Notes: generated by a model from the letters alone, not told the origin. A stretch of 64,000 bases of DNA from Sinotaia quadrata (GCA_028829895.1 CM054177.1:78249163-78313162), one strand, 5' to 3'; positions 31,678 through 60,179 are shown, counted from the stretch's first letter. Program-made: numbers and translations.

Positions 31678-32236
31678 TTTTAAATGTATTGATAAACCTT
31701 TAAATGCATTGATAAACCTTTAAATGCATTGATAAACCTTTAAATGTATTGATAAACCTTTAAATGCATTGATAAACCTTTAAATGCATTGATAAACCTT
31801 TAACTGCATTGATAAACCTTTAAATGCATTGATAAACCTTTAAATGCATTGATAAACCTTTAAATGTATTGATAAACCTTTAAATGCATTGATAAACCTT
31901 TAAATGCATTGATAAACCTTTAAATGTATTGATAAACCTTTAAATGCATTGATAAACCTTTAAATGTATTGATAAACCTTTAAATGCATTGATAAACCTT
32001 TAAATGTATTGATAAACCTTTAAATGTATTGATAAACGTTTAAATGTATTGATAAACCTTTAAATGTATTGATAAACCTTTAAATGCATTGATAAACCTT
32101 TAAATGTATTGATAAACCTTTAAATGTATTGATAAACCTTTAAATGTATTGATAAACCTTTAAATGCATTGATAAACCTTTAAATGTATTGATAAACCTT
32201 TAAATGCATTGATAAACCTTTAAATGCATTGTTAAA
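31678..32236. repeat. 20-bp minisatellite, about 28 near-perfect copies
   Basis: TAAATGCATTGATAAACCTT repeats in strict 20-bp register. A single site is C or T (ATGCATT or ATGTATT). Two private variants are TAACTGC at 31801 and AACGTT near 32038. The array decays after 32236 (TTGTTAAAAG, TTGTTGAACC). Confidence 0.96.
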
Positions 32237-32239
32237 AGT

Positions 32240-33416
32240 TAAGAAATGTATTGTTGAACCTGTAAATTTGTTGTTGAACATTTGAATTATCTGCTGAACT
32301 TTAAAAAAATCATGGTAAAACTCTCTGTGGGCTTGTAGTTACATTCCATTATGGGCTTATAGTCGTTTTTGTAAATAACCTCCAACTTGTTGGATCTCTT
32401 AAGAAACAGCATGTTTAACTGACGCCAAAGAGTAATTTGTTTGGGAAGATCAGTTGCATGCAGGGGAAGTGGGAGACCGTTAAAGTAACACACGTCTTCT
32501 CGTTGTTATGCAAAGAATCCCTGAAATAAAAAAAAAAACCACAACAACACTGGATGTGGACTTTAGGCAGAAATCCACCAAAATCATTCCAGTATTTTGA
32601 AATTAGGGGAAAATGTGTAGTTGCTGTCATAACATTTGTTAAAAACGATTCTCAAATATTTAAGTATCGATTTTCTGACGTCATTGACTGGTATGCTCCA
32701 CTGTGAATTGTATTATAAAAATAATTTTTAGGTTTTAAATTTAACATTGTCATACTGTTGTTTTGAGGTATATCGGTTGCTGAACAAATAAGACAGTATT
32801 TAATCATATATGCATTAGCGCACTTAAAACCCCTTCCGAGCAGAGGTAAAGCGGCTTGCCGGAGACTTGTTAATGTTTGTTAACCAAGCTGCTTTCTTTT
32901 CAGAACAACAATGGAATACATTATAATCAGTTATATTGAAAAATGACCCTTATCCATCATCCCCATTGTTAAATCATGTTTGGAAGACTTATCTGTTCTT
33001 GTAAAATGACCCTTAGCTATCATCCCCATTGTTAAATTAACAACTCTGGCTGGCAGTTATATTCTCTTTGAAAAATAACGAAGAATTGGGTTGCTCTTAG
33101 AGAGGGGGGAGAAAGAGAGGGAGGGGGAGAGAGGGGGAGGGGGGGCGAAGCGTTGTGTTGCTCTCATACTTCTTTTATTCTATTCAAGAGAGAGAGAACA
33201 AAAAAGAGAACCAAGGAGAGCAAAAAGGAGAGCCAAAGAGAGCAAAAGGAGAGCCCTATACTTGTGTTAAGAGTCCAATATGCCTTGTAACAGAACATTT
33301 AGTATATGCACCAATACTTGTTGTACAGTCCAGTTCGGACGTTCATTTCACTGTTGTGAATGTTGTGGGATTACTACATATACCACACCACACTTCTAAT
33401 CGGCCGTTCAATTCAC
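32240..33416. other. intergenic with purine-rich tract
   Basis: No gene supported. A G/A-rich stretch spans 33100-33265, with GAGAGGGGG runs and GAGAGCAAAAGGAGAGCC-type short repeats. GTAAAATGACCCTTA-like segments occur twice (32940 and 33003). Confidence 0.45.
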
Positions 33417-33545
33417 TGTCGTAAACCTATATTTTGTGTAGGACATCCTGTCGTAAACCTATATTTTGTGTAGGACACCCTGTCGTAAACCTATATTTTG
33501 TGTAGGACACCCTGTCGTAAAGCTATATTTTGTGTAGGACATACT
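33417..33545. repeat. minisatellite, 32-bp unit, 4 copies
   Basis: TGTCGTAAACCTATATTTTG, then TGTAGGACACCC. The last copy has AAAGC for AAACC. Confidence 0.9.
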
Positions 33546-34927
33546 GCATGTTTTAAAAAGCGCACTTGCAATATTTTTGAATGCATTTTGTACCTTAGGC
33601 TCTTATTACATATGCTACAGCTTAGTTAGGGCAGGTATTCAGCACGGACCCTATACATATATTAATGTGCATTAGAATGTTAATAGTATTATTGTTGTGA
33701 ATGAATAATTAAAGTGGGCCTTGCAAGAGCGACCGTTCAGTTATGACGAACATTTAGTGTGGGCCCGACTACGTCTTCAATGCACAACAAATTTATTCTG
33801 GACATTTGATTTGAAGCTATTTTCGTACATGGACGTGGCATCAAAATTAAGATGTCAGACTTGTGTGACATTTTTCGCATGTGCTACACTATCATTTAAT
33901 AAATGGGTCCTGACGTCTTAAGTTAACACTCGTTCGTGACCTCATACATGGGTAAATTTACATATTTGTGTAGAGCAGGATTGCGAGTGGTCATGGGAAG
34001 GGATAGAAATTTGATGAAATGAGCGAACGGAAGAGCTATTTTATGTAAATGTTGAGTGATTGATTGCTTATCTTTGCCAAGACCTTTTGGGAGGATGCAG
34101 GATTAATTTCCAGTGACTGAACTTTCCAGTATAAAGTAAATTTACAGATGGTCTGTTCTCGCTAGTGACAGATTCTAGAGGCATCTTTCCTGCCTTACCA
34201 CAACATTCTTTGACAGCAATACCAAGTCGTCGTCATCATCATCATTACACCACCAAAATTGTTTATACTCCCCTCCTCGTCATTATCGTGGTCAGTGTGT
34301 GTGTGTTTTTTTAACCGCGGAAATTCTGTCACCGCACACTGTCAAATTCTTCTTCTTAATGACGTCAGACGTTTGCGCATGGTCCAGTCATTTTAATCCG
34401 GTTCTTCTGTCCCTCTCTCCCCTCCCCCCTTCACAACCTTGTCTCATTAGGGCGTGTACTTTTTTCCAGCTGCTAACTCTTTCGAGCAGACAGATCTACG
34501 GACATCCTGCTGAACTCTTGACTCTGGGCAGCGACAAACTCTAAAACTGCGAAATAAATAATATAATCAATAACGTTATGTGGCGGCCCTGGGTCCACGC
34601 CTTTTCAGTGAATGACTACTGGCGCGCTTACTCTAGTGCGTGGGTGGTTTTACTTCCTTCTTCTGTGCATCCTGTGAACACTGTCTTCTTCTTCTGCTCA
34701 TCCGTTGTGTGGGTTCACAATCCATAGCCAAGATTTGGCGAATATTTACTTTTCGTAGTCTTGGTTACCCACAATGAACGGCCATGTTCTTAAGCGCGCG
34801 GAATTCATAACCGTGCCAGACGTGGCTTGGTCATTTAACCCGTCAAGCGTTACGACACTTAATTCGTTGGTAGTGCAATCCAGGTTTGACGAAGATTGCT
34901 GAACCCTCTTCCTCATGGAAACCATGG
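33546..34927. other. intergenic, no gene seen
   Basis: Unique sequence. GC-richer patches at 34310-34510 and 34580-34870 do not translate into anything recognisable. Confidence 0.4.
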
Positions 34928-35549
34928 TCTTTGGTCACCATTAGTAATTTACGACTTGTGAGGGTATCTTTGGTCACCATTAGTAATTTACGACTTGTGA
35001 GGGTATCTTTGGTCATCATTAGTAATTTACGACTTGTGAGGGTATCTTTGGTCACCATTAGTAATTTACGACTTGTGAGGGTATCTTTGGTCACCATTAG
35101 TAATTTACGACTTGTGAGGGTATCTTTGGTCACCATTAGTAATTTACGACTTGTGAGGGTATCTTTGGTCACCATTAGTAATGTACGACTTGTGAGGGTA
35201 TCTTTGGTCACCATTAGTAATTTACGACTTGTGAGGGTATCTTTGGTCACCATTAGTAATTTACGACTTGTGAGGGTATCTTTGGTCACCATTAGTAATT
35301 TACGACTTGTGAGGGTATCTTTGGTCACCATTAGTAATTTACGTCTTGTGAGGGTATCTTTGGTCACCATTAGTAATTTACGTCTTGTGAAGGTATCTTT
35401 GGTCACCATTAGTAATTTACGACTTGTGAGGGTATCTTTGGTCACCATTAGTAATTTACGACTTGTGAGGGTATCTTTGGTTACCATTAGTAATTTACGA
35501 CTTGTGAGGGTATCTTTGGTCACCATTAGTAATTTACGACTTGAGGGTA
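34928..35549. repeat. 39-bp minisatellite, about 16 copies, open on both strands
   Basis: GGTATCTTTGGTCACCATTA, then GTAATTTACGACTTGTGAG, with a 39-bp period. As 13 codons per unit with no stop in one frame of each strand, it yields a 222-codon plus frame and a 227-codon minus frame. No codon-level constraint is visible (substitutions such as CACC/CATC and ACGAC/ACGTC are scattered), so I treat both as non-coding. Confidence 0.92.
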
Positions 35550-35659
35550 TCTGATCCGTTCGTCCGAACTGCAGACAACTGAAAAAGTGCGTAGTCTTTT
35601 ATTTTTTTTTAGTTTAACGGTTTAACCTGTAATATTATAACTGTTAACTACTTTCACTT

Positions 35660-36200
35660 ATTCACTGACTGACTTGCTTTGACCCATGACTTGGATTTAC
35701 TTTCACCCATGATCTAGATATACTTTCACTCATGACGTCATTGACAGACCTTAACCTTGGCTGATGTAGCGGCACTCTTGACTTTCACTTTTGTCTGCAC
35801 GCATTTGCTTAATTTAATTAACCCTCGCTCCTGATTTGGCATTTGCTTACTTTGACTAACTCTCACCCTTGATTCGGCATTTTGTTTACTTTGACTAACT
35901 CCCACTCCTGATTTGGAATTCACTTACCTTGACTGATCCATACATTTGATTTGACATTGGCTTACTTTGACTATCCCTTGCTTTAGATTTGACATTGGCT
36001 TACTTTGACTATCCCTTGCTTTAGATTTGACATTGGCTTACTTTGACTAACACTCACTTTTGATTTGACGTTGGTGTACTTTGACTAACCCTCACTCAAA
36101 ATTTGACTTTGGTTTACTTTGACTAACCCTCACTCAAGATTTGACATTAGCTTACTTTCACTAACCCTCAGTCTAGATTTGGAATTTGCTCATTACTACT
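35660..36200. repeat. degenerate minisatellite, about 37-42 bp units
   Basis: Units combine CTTACTTTGACTAACCCTCA and CTTTAGATTTGACATTGG variants, about thirteen copies with variable length. Confidence 0.75.
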
Positions 36201-37599
36201 GAAGTATTATCGTCCCTTGTTTGCCGATTGTTCATTGCGACTGATTAATACATTATCACTTAGAACATACTGGTTTGCTGGCCATTCCTCTTTTGACATG
36301 CGTCACATGCAAAACCTTCTATAAGGTGTACGCATAAAATAAGAAGGAAATTGCAATGCAATGCTAGCCTCACGATTCCGGGCCTGGTAATTGGCACCGA
36401 CTCAGCCCTAACGCAAAGTTAAGGCAGGTGTACTTAGCCAGTGGGTGTGTGAAGCGCCGAAAAGATTTTCTTTGAAACTGTATGACGTCAGCGCTGTCGT
36501 CAAATGGATTGGCAGGTGTGAGTTCTGTTTAAACGATAATAAAAACAACCGCAATGTTCTAGCTTCAGGACTTTCCAGCTTTAAAGGTTATGGCTTCAGG
36601 AGTGTATGTACTACTGAACTCTAGAGTTCCTGGCTATAGGAGTGTCCGTATTTTATATATCTACAGCATTTCGCTTCAGGAGTGTATGCACTACTCAACT
36701 TTAGAGGTTTTTTTTTTTTTGGCTATAGGAGTGCATGATTTTCGCATCTCTAGAAGATCCGGTTTCAGAAATATAGAGCCTATATGCTGTATGATGCTGT
36801 AGATTGTAGAGGTTCGAACTTGGGGAGTGACCACACTATTTTGAGGGCTGTTTGAACTACTTGGCAGTAGATATCGATTGCAGGAGTGTCTGTACTATTT
36901 AAGTTTGAGTTTCTAACGTCAGGAGTTCCTGTGCTAGCCATATTAAAAGGTTCTAGTTTGAAAGGAAAGCATGCACTACCAGTATTAAAAGATTTTCTAT
37001 CTTAGAAGTGTTGTACTCCTTAATTATGGACATTATGTTACAGGTGAGCCCTGCCTATTCATACTTAAAATATTAAGCTTAAGAGTATTTGTACTCTCAC
37101 CCATTCCAAGGATTGTTTACCTAAGAGGAGTGTGTGTACTCTTCACTCATTTTAAGGAGTGTTTGTACTTTTTAATTCTAGACGTTCAACTTACAGGCGA
37201 CCACTGCCTATTCATACGTGAAACACTAAACTCTGTACACGCAGTCAGTTCAAGGAGTGTTTGCCAGAGAAGAGTGTGCCCACCACTCACCCAGTTCTAG
37301 GAGTATATGCTAGCTAAATATAGATTAAAAGATGGATTTCTCTTCTCCTTTAGTAAGAAGTTTTCCACCTGCAGAAATATTATGTGATGGTAAATGTTTG
37401 TCTTTAATGTTGTGGAAGAGAGGAAACGTTTGCAGAATCCGCATATCCGCCATGTGACAGAAACGAGTGGTGTCTTCTGGAGAATTATTAATAACATAAA
37501 TTATCATCACTTATAATTAGTTATGGATGATTAATTAATAATTAATAATAATAATACCAATTAACTAGGTGGCATTAGCATCACCCACTTACCAAATTC
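36201..37599. repeat. eroded repeats around AGGAGTGT words
   Basis: From about 36560 to 37300, AGGAGTGTxTGTACT and CTTCAGGAG/CTATAGGAG words recur every 35-80 bp. They seem to be an old, diverged relative of the array at 37600. The rest is unique. No gene. Confidence 0.5.
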
Positions 37600-37900
37600 A
37601 AGGAACGTTTGCCAGAGAGGAGTGTGTGTACCACTCACCCATTTCTAGCAATGTTTGCCAGAGAGGAGTGTGTGTACCACTCATCCATTTCAAAGAGTGT
37701 TTGTCAGAGAGGCTGTGTATACGACTCCACCCAGTTGAAGGAGTTTGCCAGAGAGGAGTGTGTGTACCATTCGCCGAGTTTAAGGAGTGTTTGCCAGAGA
37801 GGAGTATGTGTACCACTCACCCATTTCTAGCAGTGTTTGCCAGAGAGGAGTGTGTGTACCACTCACCCATTTCTAGCAGTGTTTGCCAGAGAGGAGTTTT
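37600..37900. repeat. minisatellite, about 46-bp unit, 7 copies
   Basis: GTTTGCCAGAGAGGAGTGTG, then TGTACCACTCACCCATTTCTAGCA-like text, repeats with 39-46 bp spacing. Both strands show spurious frames. Confidence 0.88.
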
Positions 37901-38679
37901 TCAAGCTCTAATCGCTGCAAGTTGGCAGACACATAAGATGCGTTCTTGATGCCCCCCCCCCCTTTCCTGGATCGGAGCTGTTATAATGCTCAATAATGAA
38001 GTATAATTCGAGGGGAGAACTGTGTTAATATTTTTATTTTCTTCAATTTTGAATAGACAGGCTGCAAGAAAACTGCTCGCGGAGTAGACGTTAGCGATCT
38101 CAGCGAATTTTCATTGAACATATGACAATCCTGACGAAAATTTAATGAGTATGCAAATCAATACTTCGCTCATCGATGAACCCCAGATTCACTGTCAACC
38201 TTATCTGATTATTTAAATAAAATTGCCCTCAAACGCACGGCACGTATTGAAGAATTCGTAAATTCCACTCCCTTTGGAGCCAACTACACCACACGATTTA
38301 AAAGAGCTTTAACACCGACGGCTTGTAAAACCCATTAGTACGTAAATTGTATATAAAGCATCTTGTCGGAAGTCGGTAAATACAGAAGTGATGACGAGAC
38401 TTCAGCAGATATACACTGAGTACTGACTGCGTGTCAAACAATGAGGTCAGTGGGGTAAACAAGTATCTTTGGCAGTCTTCCCATAATGCCTCCCCATCCC
38501 ACACATCTTTTTAAAATTTTTATTTAACCTCTTCTTAGTATATATATATCGACAGCATTTAAAAACTCCACAATCAAGACAACTTCTATTGAAGGACCGC
38601 GAATACTGCCAACATTACGTTTGGATCCGGAACTAGTCAGAAACAATGACGTTTACATTTTAACCGGCTGACCTTTTCC
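37901..38679. other. intergenic
   Basis: A poly-C run near 37953, then unique AT-rich DNA. The minus-strand frame at 38298-38504 has no recognisable domain. Confidence 0.4.
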
Positions 38680-39870
38680 TTAAGAGCTTGCCTTCACACA
38701 TACGACACATACAGTATACATTACACACCATACACCATACACAAATAACATACATATGTACGTCACACATAAATAACACGAACACGTTCGTCACAAACAA
38801 AATAACGACCTTGACTGTCACACTCAAAAAATCTATATATATATGTGTCACACGCAAATAACGCATACACGTTCGTCTCTCACCAATAACATAAACACGT
38901 ATTTCACACACCAATAACATAAATACGTATTTCAAACACAAATAACATAGACACGTATTTCACACAACAATAACATAGACACGTATGTCACACACCAATA
39001 ACATAGATACGTATGTCACACACAAATAACATAGATACGTATTTCACACAACAATAACATAGACACGTATGTCACACACAAATAACATAGATACGTATTT
39101 CACACAACGTACATAACACCCTTCTAATAACATTTGTACGTCGTACACAAACAACGTGCACACGTATGTTACATATAAATAATGTGATGCATTCGTCACA
39201 TGCAGATAACGTACACACACGTCGCGCAACACGCGCGCACACATTACAGACAATCTATACACAAGTCCGTACACAATGTACGTCACACAAATAACATGTA
39301 CAAGGTTGTCACATACTCATAAATTACAAGTGCAGACAGAATATACTGACAAAGGCCCTCGGTTAATACATACGTACATACATAGAACCTACATACACGC
39401 ATACATTAAGTCTACATACATAAGGCCTACACTCATATACCCACACAAAGCCCATACTCACTTGTACATACATAAGGCCTACATTATATACATACACAAA
39501 ACCCGCTCTCATATATAAATACATAAGGCCTACACTCTTATACTCACACAAAGCCCACACTCACATATATGTACACAATGCCAACACTCATCTTCACACA
39601 ATAAAGCCCACACTCATATATACATACATATATAAGGCCTATACACATATACATGCACAAAGCTCACACTCATACATACCTAAGGCATACTCATATACAT
39701 ACACAAAGCCCACACTCATATATACATACATAAGGCCTACGCTCATATACCCACACAAAGCCCACACTTACTTGTACATACACAAGGCCTGCACTCATAT
39801 ACATACAAAAAGCCCATACATAAGGCCTACTCTCATATACATACACAAAATTCACACTCATATATACACA
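38680..39870. repeat. two degenerate CA-rich arrays
   Basis: 38680-39270 repeats AATAACATAGACACGTATTT, then CACACA, about every 30 bp. 39380-39870 repeats ACATAAGGCCTACACTCATA, then TACxCACACAAAGCCCA. Many chance frames on both strands result. Confidence 0.8.
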
Positions 39871-41105
39871 TAAAGTATGTACATATCGGATACCACTGAT
39901 GGAATTTCTAAATCAGTTTCTATTTATAGATGCAATGACGTATAAGTTTTGCCAGAGCTCAAAAAAACTAAGAGTACACTTAAATCGCTCTCGAAATATA
40001 GGTTGAAGTGTTGCAGGACAATGATCACCTTGAGAGATATCACTCGTCCCGATCTATGGGTAACGGCCAAAGTCCTCTCACTGAATGGCAACAAAAGAAA
40101 GACAACAATATGACCCGTTAATCGGTTGTGGCTCAGAAGAAGATTCACTTATTGATTAGAAAGAATACAGTATCCAGTTTGTTCCCAAGTACGAACGTTT
40201 AGTCAGACAGTTAGAGTCATTGGAACAAATGTACTGATGTATGATAGATACTGAGTTTGCCTGCAGTGTTATTATTATTATTTGTTGTTGTTTGTTTAGT
40301 CATTCTTTATCTTTCCACCAGCCAAATTGATAAAATCAATTCACTGCAGGCATGGTTTATGTACATATATATGTGAGTGTGTGTGTGTAAGCATGAATAT
40401 GTATGTGTACATTATTGTGCGAACGTGACTATGTGTGTGTATGTGTGTATTTTGTCGAGTGGATAAATCGGAAAAGCTACTGGCGCAAACGAACTTTTCC
40501 TTTTTTTTCCACACCGAGAAATTACTCGGTATTAAAACATTTTAAGTTGCATTCTGACCTCATTTCTTACAGAGTAATCCCCCATCTCCTTCATTTTTTT
40601 CTTTTCTTCTCAGATTTGTTGCAAATACGATTGAAGGAATCTATAAGGTTATTAGAAGTGGGATTTTGGGACACAGCTTGTACCGTGTCTGAGACTGCTT
40701 TGTTTGGTCTTTTGGTATGGCTGCAGTCTGTGTAGTCTTTTGGTATGGGTGCAGTCTAAAGTCACTTGATATCATCGATTGGGGTGGGTGAGAAGATGGA
40801 GGCGGCGGATTGGGCACGTGTTTGGTAGAATTGAGACAAGAGTTTCTGTTGGCCAAAGGATTGAGTACATTTCACCTAGATGCGTGAGACAGTACTTATG
40901 ACGATACACTAGGATCCCCATCAGTGGGTTCTTGCAGAAAGTAGTGTTAAGTTCAGCACGAGTTTCATGATTTGATTTGAGTTTTGCAACAAAGGCCACA
41001 TTTGTGCGTTAGGTGTGCTTTCTGCAGTAATTTTTACGCTAGTACTTTCGTCTGGTTCATATCGATGCGGGGCTTCGTACTCACAGCGGCATTTAAGTCT
41101 ATTTG
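39871..41105. other. intergenic
   Basis: Mostly unique. Minus-strand frames around 40640-41136 (including one with CRCEYEAPHRYEPDESTS) are somewhat protein-like, but I see no domain, splice context or continuation. Confidence 0.35.
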
Positions 41106-41440
41106 GCAGTGGATTACATCTCACTAGACACCGCATTGGTCATTCTTAGTCTCTGGTGGATTACATCTCATTGGACACCGCATTGGTCATTCTTAGTCTC
41201 TGGTGGATTACATCTCATTGGACACCGCATTGGTCATTCTTAGTCTCTGGTGGATTACATCTCATTGGACACCGCGTTGGTCATTCTTAGTCTCTAGTGG
41301 ATTACATCTCATTGGACACCGCATTGGTCATTCTTAGTCTCTGGTGGATTACCGTCTCACTGGAAACTGCCATGATCGTCCTTGGTCTCTGTGACGCAGT
41401 ATTACCATCTCTCAGGACACTGCGCTGACCATTCTTAATC
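41106..41440. repeat. minisatellite, 47-bp unit, about 6 copies
   Basis: GTGGATTACATCTCATTGGA, then CACCGCATTGGTCATTCTTA and GTCTCTG. The last two copies are diverged. Confidence 0.9.
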
Positions 41441-41813
41441 TCAAGCCAGCGTTTGCCGTGGTTTAAGTGAGTGAATATTTTTTGTTGTTGTTCTCTTCCA
41501 ACGCTTGTTGTTTTCGCGGACAGAAGCGTTGCGGTTTTAATGTATGGCTGCATCATAAGGTAAATGATCATAGAAATTAATATTTGAATTTTTTCTTGCG
41601 TTAATTCTCGAATGAGCTCTGAGCGCCGACAAATATGGTCGTTAAATGGACATCCTGAGCTGGGGGGGGGGGGGGAGGGGGCGGATGGGGAAGATCGACC
41701 GAGAATCCCATGACTTTTGTGACTGTAGAGCCAAGCGCCACATACCACGACCTCTGAACTCCTTAAATCGCTTTTAGATCTTAATCGTCATCGTCTAGCG
41801 ACATAGGCACTAT
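41441..41813. other. intergenic with a poly-G run
   Basis: A G run and GGGGGCGG text near 41660-41688. No gene. Confidence 0.4.
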
Positions 41814-42640
41814 TTATGTGACTAATGCCATACGTCAGTGACGTATTCAGTACTTATGTGACTAATGCCATACTTCAGTGACGTATTCAGTACTTATGTG
41901 ACTAATGCCATACTTCAGTGACGTATTCAGTACTTATGTGACTAATGCCATACGTCAGTGATGTATTCAGTACTTATGTGACTAATGCCATACTTCAGTG
42001 ACGTATTCAGTACTTATGTGACTAATGCCATACTTCAGTGACGTATTCAGTACTTATGCGAAATATGCAGTAGTTTTGTGTCTACGCTGTATTTATGTGA
42101 TTAATGCAGTACTTATGTCACTAATGTAGTACTTATGTCACGAATGCAGCACTTTTGTCACTAATGTAGTACTTATGTGACTAATGCAGTACTTATGTGA
42201 CTAATATAGTACTTATGCCACTAATACAGCACTTATGTCACTAAAATAGTACTTATGTCATGAATGCAGTATTTACATGACTAACATGACTAATGTAGTA
42301 CTTATGTCACTATTGCAGCACTTATGTCACTAATGCATTACTTATTTGACTAATGCAGTACTTATATGACTAATTCAGTATTTATGTCACTAATACATTA
42401 TTTATATCACTAATACAGTACTTATGTCACTAACATAGTACTTGTGTCACTAATACAGCACTTATATCACTAACATAGTACTTATGTCACTAATACAGAA
42501 CGTATGTCACTAATGCACCACTTATGTCATCAATATAGTACCTATGTCTCTAATGCAGTACTTATATGACTAATGCAGTACTTATGTGACTAATGCAACG
42601 CTTATGTCATTAATGCAGTACTTATATGACTAATGCAGTA
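41814..42640. repeat. composite array: 40-bp dimers, then 20-bp monomers
   Basis: The left part (to about 42055) has six nearly identical 40-bp units made of two related halves, CTTATGTGACTAATGCCATA and CTTCAGTGACGTATTCAGTA. The right part has about 28 diverged 20-21 bp monomers of CTTATGTCACTAATGCAGTA type. Confidence 0.9.
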
Positions 42641-42901
42641 CGAAACTCAACTGGGTCGGTGAGTTGTGAAAACAATATTACTGCCTGTGGGTCGCTGATT
42701 GGAGAGATTCTGAATGTTATTTTGAGATTTTGTAGACAATGGTTCAATTCGTCGGTTTTCTTCCTGTGAGTTTTAAGATTTCCGGTGTATAGCCCCTGCG
42801 TCCATACTAATTGTCAGTGACGTTCATCTGTATGATGTATATTAACGCTTGTTAGATTGCTTCACTCGCTAGTGGCCAGGGTATGCTGAGTCTGATGCGC
42901 A

Positions 42902-42958
<57 letters not shown>

Positions 42959-43873
42959 GTGTGTTTGCAGTACCTGTCCGTATTATTCTTCTGTTTTAGA
43001 TGAACAACAGCTTTAAGAGCTTATTTGACATTTAAAAAACAAACAAAAGGCAGGGAAACCTTCACAAATAGGCACAAGACACTTCTGTTGACACTACTGT
43101 TATTGTTAGAGGGAGCAAAAGCAAATAGAACAAGGCTAGCCAGGTCAATTCAACTTATTAATCGATTACAAAGAAAAAGGAATTGTTCATTAAAAAAAAT
43201 TCTTATCTTTTAGTTTCAGGCTTTCACAAAAACGTAATTCTTTGAATTCGTTTTCTTTCTGACTTCCAGGCAGACTTGTCGAGTCCTTGTGAGACCACCA
43301 TGAAGAAACAAGCGGTCAGTTAGAAGGTGGTCGTGTCTTTGAGGCCAAGCAAGCTACGACAACACGCAACCGATATTCACGTTTTTTGAAAGTTCACAGA
43401 ATTGTCTCCTCATTTGTGAAATCTTGTTTCGACTTCATTTTTATTTTTTATTTTGATGCGGATAATTTTATCTTCATAGCTAAGCAGTTACACTTCAGTG
43501 AATTTGCTAAATCGTGAGTCATTCATGTGGAACTTTGTTACGTCAAGTTAATGAGGATTTTAATCGTTATCTGACTCAACATTAAAATTAAAAATCGATC
43601 CATTTTCACATATTATTTTATGACATAAAAATTAAAAATTATTTCATGACAGATTTTCAGTTTTCAATGGTGATACTTTTGATTTCATGACAATATTGGA
43701 AGGTTATTTTTTCTTCCAATCGCTAAACAGACACAAGATAATGAATTCTCACCTCAGCAGGTGACCTTACGCCAGTCATATCTTCTTTTTTCTGAAGAAC
43801 TAACACTAATCCTTAGCACAAGGGAGACAGTCTTCTATTTGCCAGACCCGAACGCTCGACTCTGTAGTCAACC
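42641..43873. other. upstream region of the transporter gene
   Basis: It contains (TGTC)n/(TATC)n at 42902-42958. A strong acceptor-like site (pyrimidine run ending TTCCAG) lies at about 43270, and another (AACTAACACTAATCCTTAG) ends at 43816. Either could bound a 5' untranslated exon. No TATA box or start site can be fixed. Confidence 0.35.
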
Positions 43874-58828
<14,955 letters not shown>

Positions 58829-59590
58829 GAAAATTGTTGTTAAGTTGTCCAAAGCGTGTTCGAGATATAACTGTATGACAAGTGTGTAGCTATGTAGATG
58901 TGTGAATCTTGTGTCACTGATGAGCTAATTTTTTCTCCCTCATAAAATCAAATTTTGTATTATTATCAGTTGTATAACTTTGACTTAAACACAAAATATA
59001 TTACATTTACAAAGTCAGATTGTTTATAAGTATGATTTTTGTTTTGTTCGTAACACAACTATTAATGATCTGGGTTTAGTTTCACTTAGATAATTTGGCT
59101 TTTTTTTTTTTGGGGGGGGGGATCATTCTTAAGTTGCCTTACTCGTACTGAAGTGTGGTTAGCGCGAATGATGTTGCTATTTATAGGAGATGGTCGCTTA
59201 CTATGGGGCTTATTATATGCTGTGTGAAATCTGATTAGGAACACAGGTCCCATCTGTGCACCTTTTCTGTTTATATCAAATGTCTGAATTTTAGTGTACA
59301 CAGACACACAGCTAAATGGTCGTTGTGTAGTATCACTGCTCCCTTGCAACTTGTCTGAATGCTTTAATTCTCTGAAGGTCTCTCAAAGTACCTGCTGAAA
59401 TTATTTATGCATCGTTTCTTAATGTTATCCTTGTGTTTTTGTCGAGGGACTTAACTAATCAAACCACCTTAATGTTTTTGTAGAGGGACTTAACTAATCT
59501 ACCTCAGCTTAATAGTCTACAAATTAATATTTATGTGTAGGGAGTAAACTCATTCAGACACCCTAGTTTAATAACCTATAGATTAGTCTT
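58829..59590 (+). other. probable 3' untranslated region and flank
   Basis: AT-rich. No canonical AATAAA close to the stop that I could fix as the poly(A) signal; ATAAAA occurs near 58942. A G run lies at 59112-59120. Confidence 0.4.
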
Positions 59591-59790
59591 TTTATATAGG
59601 GATTAAAGTCATCCAAGGAACTTAACTAATCCAATCACCTCATGTTATATAGGGATTAAAGTCATCCAAGGAACTTAACTAATCCAATCACCTCATGTTG
59701 TGGGCTTACAACTAATCCAATCACCTCATGTTGTGGGCTTACAACTAATCCAATCACCTCATGTTATGGCTTACAACTAATCAAAATGTC
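59591..59790. repeat. minisatellite, about 33-bp and longer units
   Basis: ACTAATCCAATCACCTCATG, then TTGTGGGCTTACA, in 3-4 copies, preceded by two copies with a GATTAAAGTCATCCAAGGAA segment. Confidence 0.85.
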
Positions 59791-60179
59791 TCACAAGAAC
59801 GAAAAGCAAACATTCGATCCAATTCTCAGTTTTAACAACCTACGAGGCCATAACCAATTTAGTGTTTCAGTTTATTAGAAACATACAGATTATTGACCAA
59901 ATGTTAAGAACAACAACCAATTTAAGTGTCTCAGTTCATTACAAACATCCAGTTTATGTGCCTGATTTTAAGAAGAACCTATATAGATGCAACCAGTCTA
60001 AACGATTCAGTTTATTACAACCATTCAATTTAGTGCCAAAATTTTAACATTTATTTTAGCGTGTTGTTATAATTGATACTGTCAGAGCTGTATGATATTA
60101 ATATAAAAACGCATTCTTGAATTCATAAAGATTTCTCAATAATTGTGCAGGGTCTTTAATATTGAATCGGGGGCGATTA
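59791..60179. other. intergenic
   Basis: Imperfect repeats of CAGTTTATTA and CCAATTTA words; no gene. Confidence 0.4.

Noticed and set aside
34843..35554. Repeat protein genes on both strands
   Set aside because: The 39-bp array is open on both strands and shows no codon-level constraint.
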